Shown here: in pieces, positions 52,801 through 62,808 of the stretch
How positions within the stretch are numbered: the stretch's first letter is position 1
Layout of the letters: each line of letters starts with the position of its first letter
DNA from: Protonemura montana
Taxonomy: Eukaryota; Arthropoda; Insecta; Plecoptera; Nemouridae
Assembly: GCA_947568835.1 (NCBI GenBank)
Contig: OX387603.1
Location: 18,252,651 to 18,316,650 of the forward strand
Length of the DNA: 64,000 nt
Direction: 5' to 3'
The notes under the pieces: model-generated
What the model was told of the DNA's origin: nothing
Database searches by the model: none
Seen by the model: only the letters and a program-made list of their open reading frames with translations
Translations under genes and position numbers: made by a program

Positions 52801-53751
52801 GTCTTCTATGGATATTATTTCATTTTTCATTTGACAAACGCCCTAGCATAAAAACCAGTGTTTAGACGGGATCTAACTGAATGGAGGTAGCCGAAAAGTC
52901 CGAACGACGCCCAGTATTGTCGCTACTCGCTAACTTCATGACACGAGATGTTACGCACTGGCTCAAATAGGCGGCAGACAATCAATGTGACAGGCAACTA
53001 CGCAAGATTTTTCCACCTATTACAAAGTGCAACATAATAATACAATTATTACGAGCAAATTGAGAGCGGATGTTAGTCATCTTTATTGTTAAATGATAAT
53101 GGCGATGGGCATTACACTTTACATGTTGAATTACGCAATCAATTTCAAGATGAGGTCTTATGGGAAGCAATCTGTTTCGACCAAAGTCTTGGCGCGTTCT
53201 CGCGAAAATAAAGCACTCGGGCTTGGGATTTTCATCTATCTGATGACTAGAGTATTTAACATAACAATTCTCGAAATGCTCACACTATTTTTTATTGTTA
53301 GTTGCCCAGTGTGTCAACGAAGTTAAATTAAAACTACTATATCAGGGCAAAAATCTTTTCGGGGAAATGTCAACATCCGATTGAATCGATTTACTATGAT
53401 GCAGTTTAAATCATTATAGTCGTTACTTAACGAAGCCGAGCGTTATTTGAATAGAAAAGCACTTGTTCTTTAAGTCCTACTACACACATTCCGACTAATG
53501 AATATTTTGTTTACACTTTGAACGTGAAAAATATTATTGCCCGTGAACGTGAATCTTGCAAAGGAAACGAAGCAGTCACCGCGTAAAGAGGCTTCTAGCC
53601 AGCGGGCTTTCTCACACTATCAACTGCCGTTGCCCGGCAGGTCTTCACGATCACCTCAAGAGTGCATCGACGGTAAGCTTACCTGGTTGAGTATCGCCAA
53701 AAGCAGGACGAGGACGGACGTAAAGTCCATGTACGACGTTATTATCCTCAT
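34693..53751 (-). CDS. Dl: Delta-class Notch ligand, complete gene, seven coding exons
   Basis: Joined coding sequence 53751-53683, 51927-51631, 47156-47096, 43607-43350, 39942-39882, 36632-35049, 34846-34693: 2484 nt, 827 residues. The product is a single-pass membrane ligand that activates Notch on adjacent cells. Domains by residue: signal peptide 1-23; MNNL about 24-140; DSL about 164-226, with cysteines 184, 193, 197, 209, 217, 226 and the receptor-contact stretch RDDSFGHF at 200-207; EGF1 231-259, EGF2 262-290, EGF3 297-330, EGF4 337-369, EGF5 376-407, EGF6 414-445, EGF7 452-483, EGF8 490-521, EGF9 528-559; membrane helix about 589-613; cytoplasmic tail 614-827 with NEQN at 632-635, IKNSW at 652-656 and terminal ATEV. 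Nine EGF repeats, as in Drosophila Delta, and no Jagged-type cysteine-rich region. All introns are GT-AG and every phase fits. The assignment to Delta is firm; transcript ends are inferred. Confidence 0.97.
34847..35048 (-). other. Dl: Delta intron 6 (short, 202 bp)
   Basis: GTAAGC to CAG, phase 2. If retained, the reading frame meets TAA inside the donor itself, so the product would end one residue after exon 6 and lack exon 7 with its ATEV motif. Confidence 0.9.
35049..36632 (-). CDS. Dl: Delta exon 6: EGF repeats 1-9, transmembrane helix, most of the cytoplasmic tail
   Basis: 1584 nt, residues 250-776 plus split codons at both ends. It holds the second half of EGF1 and all of EGF2-9. Six repeats carry the O-fucose sequon form C-x4-(S/T)-C (for example CRNGGTC, CQNGGSC, CANGGSC); EGF9 has the O-glucose motif CASSPC. 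The stop-transfer helix HVVVIATLSTAVPVLVLIAA is followed by basic KQRRKR. The tail has NEQN and IKNSW, known in Drosophila Delta as Neuralized- and Mind bomb-related motifs. The exon is far more GC-rich than its surroundings, so long open frames appear on the opposite strand. The donor at its end, AGAG then GTAAGC, contains an in-frame TAA if unspliced. Confidence 0.98.
36633..39881 (-). other. Dl: Delta intron 5
   Basis: 3249 bp, GTAAGT to CAG, phase 2. It carries Su(H)-type octamers at 37835-37842, 38025-38032, 38502-38509 and 39283-39291, and a CpG-rich block at about 39,160-39,430 with a POU octamer. No coding exon recognised. Confidence 0.92.
39283..39291 (-). promoter_or_regulatory. Su(H)/CSL-type site CGTGGGAAA in Delta intron 5
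   Basis: Perfect match to the Su(H) consensus YGTGRGAAM. It sits in a CpG-rich island, 36 bp from a POU octamer ATGCAAAT (39327-39334, plus strand). It is the best individual candidate among the octamers in the gene. Confidence 0.35.
39882..39942 (-). CDS. Dl: Delta exon 5: first half of EGF repeat 1
   Basis: A 61-nt exon encoding the end of residue 229 through 248, RCREGCDSEHGSCNKPDEC, with two bases of a leucine codon. It matches the first half of the atypical EGF1 of Delta proteins (C-x3-C-x6-C spacing, HGxCxKPxEC). The acceptor is CTTGCAG and the donor GTAAGT. The split leucine codon is completed by the first base of exon 6, giving ECLCHIGWQG, the expected EGF1 continuation. EGF1-2 of Delta correspond to the DOS region. 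Confidence 0.93.
39943..43349 (-). other. Dl: Delta intron 4
   Basis: 3407 bp, GTAAGT to CAG, phase 1. It carries a GC-rich block at about 40,580-40,900 with three CAGCTG E-boxes, Su(H)-type octamers at 41432-41439, 42509-42516 and 42840-42847, and a short (ATAG) repeat at about 42,649-42,662. Confidence 0.92.
40628..40800. promoter_or_regulatory. Cluster of three CAGCTG E-boxes in Delta intron 4
   Basis: CAGCTG at 40628-40633, 40676-40681 and 40795-40800, within a GC-rich block of otherwise AT-rich intron. CAGCTG is a target class of proneural bHLH/E-protein dimers, which activate Delta in insects and vertebrates. Function here is inferred. Confidence 0.3.
43350..43607 (-). CDS. Dl: Delta exon 4: linker and DSL domain
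   Basis: 258 nt, residues 143 (completed here) to 228. It begins VGETLIARLTTQRWLDVGEAW, the conserved linker, then the DSL domain with six cysteines: CDENYYGQGC, CRSRDDSFGHFNC, and CLEGWQGDYC. The RDD-FGHF stretch matches the receptor-binding loop of Delta and Jagged proteins. The acceptor is TTGCCAG and the donor GTAAGT comes after ACGAAAC. The domain is intact, with no missing cysteine, which argues for a functional ligand rather than a DSL co-ligand or decoy. Confidence 0.97.
43608..47095 (-). other. Dl: Delta intron 3
   Basis: 3488 bp, GTAAGT to CAG, phase 1. One Su(H)-type octamer (minus strand TGTGGGAA) at 44390-44397. A GC-richer stretch at about 45,600-45,740 resembles neither a known exon nor a repeat I recognise. 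Confidence 0.92.
47096..47156 (-). CDS. Dl: Delta exon 3: end of MNNL domain
   Basis: A 61-nt exon, too short to stand out as an open frame. It encodes residues 123-142, GSFSLIVEALHDNKNTSRSA, plus the first base of the next codon. GSFSLIVEAL directly follows FSWP of exon 2, as in other Deltas. The acceptor follows a pyrimidine-rich TTTTCTTTGGTTTCAG, and the donor is GTAAGT. The phase-1 exit matches the phase-1 entry of exon 4, which completes a glycine codon. Confidence 0.93.
47157..51630 (-). other. Dl: Delta intron 2
   Basis: 4474 bp, the largest intron, GTAAGG to CAG, phase 0. It contains an (AT) run at 51341-51355, a GC-rich block near 49,930-50,070 of unknown origin, and Su(H)-type octamers on the minus strand at 50134-50141 and 48023-48031 (the latter matches the nine-base consensus). 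Short plus-strand open frames inside, such as 48466-48801, lack ATG starts or family similarity. Confidence 0.92.
51341..51355. repeat. (AT)n microsatellite in Delta intron 2
   Basis: TATATATATATATAT followed by a T run. Confidence 0.85.
51631..51927 (-). CDS. Dl: Delta exon 2: MNNL (Notch ligand N-terminal) domain
   Basis: Encodes residues 24-122 (297 nt, phase 0 at both ends). It opens with ACCSGVFEFRLKSF, has the paired cysteines of the MNNL/C2-like fold (QCCSGQ, VCPGVCRTKFRVCLKQF), then CTYGDVITPVLGDNN, and closes with FPFDFSWP, the block that precedes GxFSLIxEAL in Delta proteins. The acceptor is ATTCAG and the donor is GTAAGG. In the ligand family this domain contacts Notch EGF repeats and membrane lipid. 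The same strand stays open briefly past the donor, but exon 3 supplies the expected continuation. Confidence 0.96.
51928..53682 (-). other. Dl: Delta intron 1
   Basis: 1755 bp, GTAAGC to CAG, phase 0. No repeat or gene recognised inside. A Su(H)-type octamer (minus strand TGTGAGAA) lies at 53609-53616, close to exon 1. Confidence 0.92.
53683..53751 (-). CDS. Dl: Delta exon 1: start codon and signal peptide
   Basis: Encodes residues 1-23. It begins MRIITSYMDF, followed by a leucine/valine-rich hydrophobic core (SVLVLLLAIL) ending NQ, a typical signal peptide. The start at 53751 is preceded by CAAC, close to the arthropod initiation context. A second in-frame ATG at codon 8 is possible but would shorten the n-region. 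The donor after CAG is GTAAGC and the junction is phase 0. The next exon begins ACCSGVFEF, so signal cleavage probably lies close to the exon junction. Confidence 0.92.
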
Positions 53752-54239
53752 GTTGGTGGTCGGTGGTGATGGACAGGTGCGATCGAAATCGGCGGCGATC
53801 AGGCGATCACCTTACCACCCACTCCTGAAGCGGTAGGTACCCATTCAGAACAAATCACTCCACAATGATAAAACTCGTGGTGCAACATTCACTGAAACCG
53901 GAGCCGGTAGAGGCATGTGCTCCCAAAGATTTTGAGTAAATTTAAATATAAAATGATTTATAAAAAAACACTATTTTCACGTAATTACTAAGAAAACACT
54001 TGGGGAGTGCACAGTAGTTATCCTGAAGCGAGATGGGGTTGAGAAACACGACACGATATTGTTAAATATATATCAAATTATTCCAAACGCAGCACACTCT
54101 CGATTCACACTTTCGAACACAACAAAAAAATAATAATATAAATAAATCCACATCGGTGACGAAAACACGGGGGGTTGGTCGGGTTGCGTTTCTAGAAACG
54201 GTCGTCACATCTGCACAGGGAAGCGGTTGTCAGTCGACT
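53752..54239 (-). other. Dl: Probable 5' UTR of Delta
   Basis: 488 bp between the start codon and the candidate initiator. This assumes no 5' UTR intron, which the sequence alone cannot exclude. The region is of mixed composition with no upstream coding similarity. Confidence 0.35.
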
Positions 54240-54241
54240 GA
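54207..54241 (-). promoter_or_regulatory. Dl: Candidate Inr + DPE core promoter of Delta
   Basis: On the minus strand TCAGTC at 54241-54236 is a perfect match to the arthropod initiator TCAKTY, with +1 at 54239. Exactly at +28 to +33 (54212-54207) stands AGATGT, which fits the downstream promoter element (DSWYVY). The spacing between the two is strict in flies, so the joint match is more informative than either alone. I saw no convincing TATA box about 30 bp upstream. The flank up to 54,420 is richer in CpG than the surroundings. Transcription start data are needed to confirm. Confidence 0.4.
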
Positions 54242-57200
54242 GGAGGAGAGGTAACTTTCGAAGCGTTGAGCGTCAGTTCAAAAACGGCAGCTGCCGGCGC
54301 CGCGAAGAGAACGCCACCGAAACACCTAGCGGCAAACCGTCGAACTGTGCGCGCTAGAATCCACGCTAGAGTGCAGGCGAAAACGTGAGCGGGTACGAGC
54401 GGGGTTCACCATCGTCCGACTAGAATGGCTTCAACACAGAGACTGGTTCCCCCTACCAAAAATCTACCTCCTCTTATAACTTTAGGGGACTTAATAAGAC
54501 AGCTGCAATGTTAAAAACTGAGCAAGGCCGGCTGCAAAATATATTTTCACTTGCACTCTAAACGCTACGTCACGAAATGCATCTATCCAATGGTGCGCGC
54601 AGAGATTTCGAATTTGTCACAACCCTTTCTTGAGAATAATCCTTTTAGTAAACGCCCTCTCTAAAATTTTTAGCTAGACGAATTATTTTTGGCAAAGTAC
54701 AAACAGTTTCAATCGTCAGCGCATACTTTTCAATGCCAATGCCAGTGCTTGCTGTCATTACTCATCTAGAACAAGTAGACATACCAATTTTTGCAACGAT
54801 CTCTGCCAATATTTACGCAAGCTAATTTGTTGATTGATGTGCACAAAGGTAAATTGTGTGTAATGTTTCATTGCATTTCAAGTGCAGCAGCCAAGTTATC
54901 ATGAGCTAGCAACACTGTCAATTTTACTCGAGTTCTATAGTCTGTACTTTATGAGACGATCATTTCAGCAATTGGCTGGTCTTACCACCTGCGAACTGCT
55001 ATGTCATTCATGCTCTTTACGATTTTATGTGTTGCTAATTTGGCTTTCAAGTACACTAGCTCGAGAGCAATGAGAGAAGCAAACGTTCTATTTTAACACG
55101 TTCATATTTCTATCCAATCTCTTTCTCTCAACAAAATGCCTGAGGAATTTGATGTTATGGCATGACGCAAAAATAATTTTACTTATGTTTAAGGGGGAGC
55201 GGGATAGAAGCGAACGCGTAATATCCATGCTAAATTTCAAATTCGAGTCTAAATCGATTTTAGTTAAACGTTTTGCTCTGAATAGTAAAAATTGTTTCCT
55301 TTTGAAAGTAAATTAAAGACCATACAATGCGGAAAGACGAGCCAAGGAAATGTGGTCATAAACAATGCAAATAAATGTTACCATCGGTCGGGTTGAATTT
55401 TATCGGCATATCTTTAAACATGTGAGTACAACGCATCGTGTATAATTTTGCACCTAGAATGTTCTTTTTCATGTAACATGGCACGAAGTGAACACGTTTC
55501 TAATTATAATAAGTTAATTGAGAGGCTATAGTTTTTGTGAAATTATTATATCATTTTTCGAGTCAATTCCAGAAGAAATATATGGATCTTACGTCAGTCA
55601 AATTTTGAAATACACTAGACGCATGCCAGGACGTAAACAATAAAGTTATTTTATGTCTATTGTGGTATTTCTTATACAACTATTTGGCATTTTATCCGCA
55701 GTATTGGCAACGTTGAAGCACCCATTGGATATTTTATAAACATATATTTTATCAGAAAATAATTATTCCTAACAATTTTAACCATCGGTGCAAGTTTCGT
55801 TTTTGGGAAGTCTAGCCCTTGCAGGTGTATGCGTGCATCTCGGTTCGACTGTAAGTAGAAAGCATCGTGGCCTCCTTGTTGCATCTTAATAATGCACTCG
55901 GCTAAGACGGCTCCTTCTAGGGCCTAAATGCACCTGCCGTAAACCAGACCTTAAATAAGCTCGATGCAGCTACGTAGATAAAAGTGACCCATCGTAATAA
56001 ATCTAAACATTTAGCGGATTGACCATTTACCAAATATATCAAGATATGTTTGTAATTTTTAGAAAAACAAAAAGAAATACACACGAAAATAATTAGTTTA
56101 ATGTTAATTGTGTGGTAGCAATTAGCTGGCTATTAAATGCAGCATTATAAAGTGACATGTTTATTAGAGTTGGGTAATCATATTTCAGTCCGTATAGGTA
56201 CTTTAAAAGGTAGGTACGCCATCTTCGAGTTTAACGTGTTTTTTGTATCTTTATTCAATATGCTGAAGCTGAATATTGCAGCTGGACTAGAAAATAATTT
56301 TTATCTCCAATAACAAGGATTTACGTTGTCAAGTTTTAGGCAGAATGAAATAAAAATCAATTTTTTAAATATTTTTTTCGATGTTCTATTCAGAAATTGA
56401 AATTTGAGTATATCTGTCTTGAAGCGACAAAACCATGTACATTGATTTGCTAATCCCATGGATCAACTCTCGAGTGTCGACCGATCGATCTTTCCATTCT
56501 GAATCAATGACCCAAAATAATCCCTGCTCCTTTTTCACAACCAAGATCACAGTGGTCTCTTTGTTATTTCCCATACACAAGACGTCTCTATGCTGAAAAT
56601 ATTCCCCTCTCCGCTCCCCATCCCCATTCGCAGTCCTTATTTTGACACCTTGTGCACCTTCTGCTTCCTCTTCCGCAATGGCATCTACAGGTCGGGGGTC
56701 AGAAAATCTCCAGAAAAGGTACTGCACATTGCTTCCGATGTTTGTACCGAAGTAAACATCCTTACCGTGCCTTTTTAGGGTGCCCGGTAAACAGATCTTG
56801 GTGCGCTCTACTTTGTGACAACTCCTTCAACTTCAACCATCTGCTTATCAAAATCTGGGGCGAAGGTGAAGCAGAAAATAGCCTAAGAAAAGGTAGTAAG
56901 CAGAATGGGAGGACATCTGACGATTGAACCGACCAAGACAGGAGGAAGGAAGTAAACAACAAATGTGTGCAGACTGGCAATGTTTGGCGATCGGGCTACT
57001 CTGGCTGGCGCCAGTGTCAAGGGAAGTAGGCAATTAGGAATAGGACAGTGGGCCAATTTGTTCAGTCCAGGAATTGGTGCTGGAATTGGGGACGTTTTTT
57101 GAACACCACCTTTAGGTTATTGGGTATATCTAAGACAGATAAATGCCAATTTTAGAGACATATGTTTGTAGGTCGTTTATTTCGTTGAGGATTGTGGCTG

Positions 57201-57436
57201 AATTAGTACTTTGGTGTGCAAAATTTCGGTTGAAATTTTCAAAATGACGTTATCGATACGACATATCTTGTGGTTGCCATATGTCAAATCGGTTCAAAAT
57301 GTGAGACGCCTCAGAATCCTTCTCGAACGGTGAAACTAGCACGAAGGAAATATCGCATTCAAGTTGTCAACTTGTCTTACTGCGAAACTGAAAAAGATGG
57401 CGTTGATATACCGGAAAAGGCGTTATTTCTTAATTT
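54242..57436. other. Upstream flank of Delta; no gene recognised
   Basis: 54,242-54,420 is CpG-rich and likely proximal promoter, with a CAGCTG E-box at 54288-54293. The rest is AT-rich with short frames only. Confidence 0.6.
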
Positions 57437-57631
57437 GTATTGCCGGTGGGCAAGATTTCCGAAGTAGTGAGGCACACGCTGGTCGCGTGCCCGGACCTAG
57501 CCGAGTGTTACCGAAGAGTTTGGTGGGCGGATGGAATGGGAAGCAGCTGCCTTCGCGTGAATAGCTTTAGATGCGAGGACCGAGAAGAAGAGAAGTTGGA
57601 GATGATAATGGCTTGGCAGCAGTCTACCTGA
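57437..57631 (+). pseudogene. Possible degraded 3' end of a non-LTR retrotransposon ORF
   Basis: One frame reads LPVGKISEVVRHTLVACPDL, then AECYRRVWWADGMG, and later DREEEKLEMIMAW before a stop. The order resembles the C-terminal CCHC region of non-LTR reverse transcriptases (CPxCG-x-SExxxHxLxxCP, then a W-rich stretch and an ExxL-x-x-I helix). The first cysteines of the knuckle are missing in this frame, and no reverse transcriptase core is found upstream. A chance resemblance cannot be excluded. Confidence 0.3.
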
Positions 57632-60600
57632 TTAAAATAAGGTTACAGGCGGCTGCTTCAGACGAAGGTTTTTTCCACACCGATAACATTTACCAAGGAC
57701 GCTGATGGTAAAAATACAAGACGTGTGACGAGGAAAGATCCAGAACGAGAAATATACAAGAGTGTCTCAAATAATAAAAGAAATTTGCATTTTTTTGTTT
57801 GGTCTGTTTTGTTTTATGTAGTATTGTAACATAGTTGTGATTTATTATTTTTTTAAGCTGGTAAGAAAGTTGTGTACGTGGCTGACCGGGTTTAAATTAA
57901 TTTAAAAGGCTTGAATGGATCTTATGGGCAAGGATTGCTCCTTAGGACATTGTAAGAAGACATTTAAAAAGTTAAATCCTCTTGACTTGGTCAAGCAAGT
58001 ATCTATTAGACAGGTAACAGCGAAGCAAGGAGATCAAATTTCAATATTAATGTACCTTGGGCGAAATATTAATTAAAATTGATTTTGATTAATCGATATA
58101 CTGCCGAAACTGGCTCATTGCATTAGTTTTCGTCTAAGATGGCATACGACGGGAGCTTCGAGCTATATGGACTACCTTTCGTCTGAATTACTCGACGAAA
58201 TCACGTCAGTGTTCATAACTGGTCTAATAAATTTGAAATCCTTTCGATTTACGGATTCCATGCCGACGTCGAAACACTACGAGCATTAGGCCGCAAGTCT
58301 TCTTCCACCTTTTCATAAACAACCCAAGACTTTATGCCAAATTTATAAGAAAGGTCGAAATAAACGCAAAATAATGTATTTCATGCAAAAACACAGTTTC
58401 ACGAGTTGTTATTTCTGGCAAAGGTAAGAAAAATACACTTTCTTCACCTATCTCTTCAATTGATCTAAAGAATCGCATGTAAAGATTTTTCACTTCAGCA
58501 CTTCTATGCAAAAATAAGCGAAATTGTTTTCACAATTCGAGAAACTCTTATTTCTTACATAATGGCGCCTTACTGTCAGAAGAATGCCCCTAGGAGGAAC
58601 GTACTCTGGGGTAGAGACACCAGGTAAACTGTTTTTGCGTAACCTAAGAGCCCAGAGGGATCACTCATATAGAACGATACCGTAAGATCTGCTGGCTAGA
58701 CGTTATCCAAAGGAAAAGTTTAACAGAAGAAAATGTACGTTATATTCATGCAGTCTTAACGAAGCTTCTTGTAGTCTTGGGCGAAAGGTATAGGTAAGGG
58801 TGTCTGACCCCATACAATTCATCCCTTAACAATATTCCCTTCTAATGCTCATGGCTATTGTGTCGCAATCGCTAGGGGCAGGACATACCATATCGTGAAG
58901 GGTGAGTTTTTGGTGTCTTCAATTCGGTCGTCGACTTATGTGATATACTAGCGTGGCAGGTACATGCAGTTCAAATATACAATCTGTATTTTTGGAAAAA
59001 AAATTGGCAAAATAAAAATCTTTACGAGGAGAGCTTTTAAGACTTTGGTCCATGGATTTTAAAATCGGATTCCGAACATATTGTAAACCAAAAATAGGCC
59101 TCGAACTCCCCTGAAAGGGTTGGTTATATTTCACTATGCATCTTCTTATTATGTGGTTGATCAATGTGAGTGACCAATATCCACTGGTAATTTTTAATAT
59201 TTTCCACGTTTTAATAACACTCACGATACAGTTAGCATTTCTGACATTTAAGATTTATCTGTCTTATTGTGTTGCTTAGCCAACAAATAATAGTACCGGT
59301 TTGACTCATAGATTTGACTCCCATAAACTGTTAAAATATCCAAAATCTAACATAAAGGCAACTGAGAAACACTTTACGATCAATTCTTCATCTTTGCTAA
59401 CAGGGTCATGAATTACGGTTTATGGCTTTATATGTCAGGGAAGATCCATTAAATAGCAAGAAGACGACACGTTCATCGACTAGGGGCTATTATAGACTGC
59501 TTTTCGGATTATCCATCCCTATTCTAATATACATTTTTAGACATATCCATTCTTAAACCAACAGCGTTTGGGGCTGTCGGCTCCCCAGATATAAAAATCA
59601 GCCCGACATATTTTTACTTAAAAACATCAAAGTTTCCCGACACGGTTTTATCTTTCACAAGCCGAAAGGGTGCAACGATCATCTTTATCCTCCTGTTGAC
59701 AGCTCAACCAAAACCCTTAACTAACTCCAGACTTCGCCAGAAAATCCAGGATCATCTAAATCAGACGTCCCCAAAAATATTCATCATCAAATTTAACGAG
59801 AAAATAATTCAGCATAGAATATCACAATATTTGGCATTGTCAGTCCTTTTAAATTTCACCTACAATACCCAAATCGCCCCCTAACGTTTCCTGAGCACAT
59901 GCCTCACGCTACCTTTAGTCCCAAAAATCCAGAACAATGAGTTTAAATCCCAAACAATCCAACAATCTGTTGCTGCCACCCAAATCTCGGCACCGGATTG
60001 GTAGAAATGCAGCCCACGTGACCGCAGAGATCAACAGGGTGTGCGTTTGACGTGGTGACTACTGACTACCATATGCACACCCCACGCACCCTACGCACCC
60101 AACGCACGCAATGCAGGCTTGACGCCAGATGTGCCTGAATCTAGGCTAGGAGGGTGTCAGAATAAAACCTACACCTGGACCATATACCCACAACAGATGC
60201 ACTACTGCACAGAATCTTCTCTGTGTAGGTACTTGTTGATTTTTCGAGGAAAAAAAAGGACAGTGGCTTTCTGATGTGCTTTATATTTGCCCCATTTGGC
60301 AAGTGATCTTTGGTGGCGATATGGGATTTAATATAAAGACTACTTCCTACCCTTGAAGAAATAAAAACAGAGAGAGCGGAAGTTATACCAGTAAAGGTGT
60401 GTTTGGATATCCCACGGTTTAAAGAGTAGAATTTAATTGTTAAGATTTTAATAAAGGTGAAATAGATAGAGATTTTGTTTTATTTAAATATATGATTCAA
60501 TATCGAGATATGATTTCTAAGGAAATAGCCTTTTGGAGGTGGCATATGGAGGAAATAGAGAGGACCATATGGCAAAGGAAGATCTTGTTCAGGTATCGGC

Positions 60601-62574
60601 CATGCTGGCAGATTGAGGATGTTGGTTAGTTACTTCTGGAGCCTTCTGGACCAGAGAAGAACAGTTGTTGCTATCGAGAGTTCCTTTACAAAAGTCTCTG
60701 ATAGCCAGATGTAGTCTGTTTCTGATCGCAATCTTGTTTGGCCAATTTTAATCACCGTGAAGAGATTTTAAGATCGCTTTTCTTTTCTTTAGAGTTGAGC
60801 AAAGACAGAATTACTCCAAGATTCATAATTTTTAGTGCGTCTAGACTTTGAATGGAATCATCGAGCGTACGTGCTCTCTGACCTCAGGATATCCGAAAGT
60901 TAGGATAAAAATCTGTGTCCCTAACGAGTCCAGGTGAGGAACACATGGAAATTAATATTTCTTATAGACTCAAACAAAATATTTACTCAAGCTGCTTCAA
61001 AATTCCTGGCGCACGTCCTTAGACTCGAATCAAAGTTGACCCCCCCAAAGACAAAAACTGCCCCCATTAAAAACAGATTCCCGACGTCGTCGTCAGCTGC
61101 TCTAGCCAGCTTTTCTTCTATGCCCAGCTTCCTGATTGCCGGAGACATACTTCTTGCCCGTCTCGTCGTCTCAACAGTCCCAAACGTCTTCATATAACAT
61201 TTCCCTGAATGGCGTCTTGGTCTCGACATGGTTTTGAGTTTGAGATCAGCAAGCAACCCTCTATACCCTATTTCCTCTTCCGGTGACCCAGTAGCACAGC
61301 ATCCCTTAGGATCAGAGGAAGTTCGGTGCACGTTACCGGAAACGGCATTATATAAAACCTACCCTGCATTTAAAGACGGTTGGGGAAAGGTTTATTGGCC
61401 CAGTTTGAAATTGCACTGAAAAATAGCAGTCTTATGTAGGTACTGTTTAGGTATCATGTTTTCACAATATATGAGGAACTTTGCATGGCTGAAGCCTGGA
61501 TAATTGTTTCGGGTAGAATCGTTTACTTCAAATTATCTAACAAAACTTTCCAATGAATATCCGACTAGCAATGCACTAACAGCGCAGCTAACTGGTTTTA
61601 GCTGTATTTTCTGTTTTAAAAAAATTCTTAGACAATTTTCTAAGAAAGATGTGGTTATATTCGTGACCTCTCGATTTAGAAAAGCAATCTCAGCCCTAAA
61701 AACGCATCTTTTGTGAATACAGGCCTCTCCAATTTAATCAGTTTTCTCTGATATAAGTTCAAGCTTCATGATTACTGGGGGTGAATGTTTGGGTAAAACC
61801 TCTTGACCCTTTCTTACCACTATCATTAAGCTTTACCTCAGAAGCCTTTGGTTCCGAGCCAACCAGAGACCTTATCGTTTACTTTGATTAAATTACTGTG
61901 CACAGAATTAATTAAACGGATCAAAATTGATTTAAGATTTTATGAATTTGTGTGGAAGCGGAAATTGGAAGTTGCTCCTTTCCTTTTTCTCGTTTTTTTT
62001 TTTTTTAATTCTGCTGCTTTCAGAAAACTTAGCGAAACCGCTAAACGCCACCATGTGCGTCTCGTGGCCAAAATAACGGGGTAGCAAAATTATTCACCCC
62101 TAACCGCGAGCAGATAAACATGTGGCAAAGCCATAAAAGTCGAAGGTAGTGAAAAATTGGTCACACTTATTTACCGTTAATCTTCTTAGTTATACGATTG
62201 TGTATAAAAAAGTACCGCTATATAATCCTAAAGGTAGTTTATGCTCGATTTTTATAGCGCAAAAATTTTGCCCAGTCAAAATCGCGCTAAATTTGTTCTT
62301 ATTTAGTCATAAAATGCAGCTGTCTCAACGTTTGGTAAATTTGCAATTATCTTTTCGAACTGCGACTATCAGACGTGCACTAATCTCAATTTCCCACCCA
62401 CACCCCAAATTATTGACCAAGTAGTCCCGTATACAAAACTCAAAAACTCCCTCAAATCTCTCAAAATTTCCACACATGACGGTAGCGAATTGAATTTAGA
62501 TTCAACAGTTCGCCGTACGTACCTGATCGCTATATACCTGCGTTAATACACGAGCTCGCCTTGCCACTATAGGG
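57632..62574. other. Intergenic; no gene recognised
   Basis: AT-rich, with a degenerate tandem repeat near 60,070. Minus-strand frame 61331-60987 contains an internal ATG and about 80 plausible codons, but no domain. Confidence 0.6.
60070..60112. repeat. Degenerate ACGCACCC tandem repeat
   Basis: Several imperfect tandem copies of ACGCACCC/ACGCACGC. Confidence 0.6.
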
Positions 62575-62598
62575 TATACGTAGGTAGGTAGGTAGGTA
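62575..62598. repeat. (GTAG)n microsatellite
   Basis: Tandem GTAG units, next to the GC-rich block at about 62.7 kb. Confidence 0.85.
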
Positions 62599-62686
62599 CA
62601 CACATGGTAGCTATCAGGTAGTTGACAATGCGCGCGATGAACAAGGGAATACATCTGTTGGGGGGTTTGGATGCACCCCTGGGCAG

Positions 62687-62808
62687 GAACAGCACGGCGG
62701 CCCGGCCCGGCTTGGCCAGCAACAGCTGCCTACCATCACGTGTGCTTCGATGAATGCACCATGGTCTGCACCCAACGCTACCACGCCGAGCTCGAAAGTA
62801 AGCAACAG
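62687..62808 (+). other. GC-rich exon-like block of unknown identity
   Basis: A GC-rich segment in AT-rich DNA, bounded by GGGCAG on the left and a strong donor CAACAG/GTAAGG on the right. The frame that runs into the donor reads AAYHHVCFDECTMVCTQRYH then AELESKQQ. I do not recognise the family, the left boundary lacks a good pyrimidine tract, and the opposite strand is open too. Could instead be a CpG-rich regulatory element. Confidence 0.2.

Noticed and set aside
60987..61331. Minus-strand 114-codon frame as a gene
   Set aside because: Only the part from an internal ATG looks protein-like, and no family or splice structure supports it.
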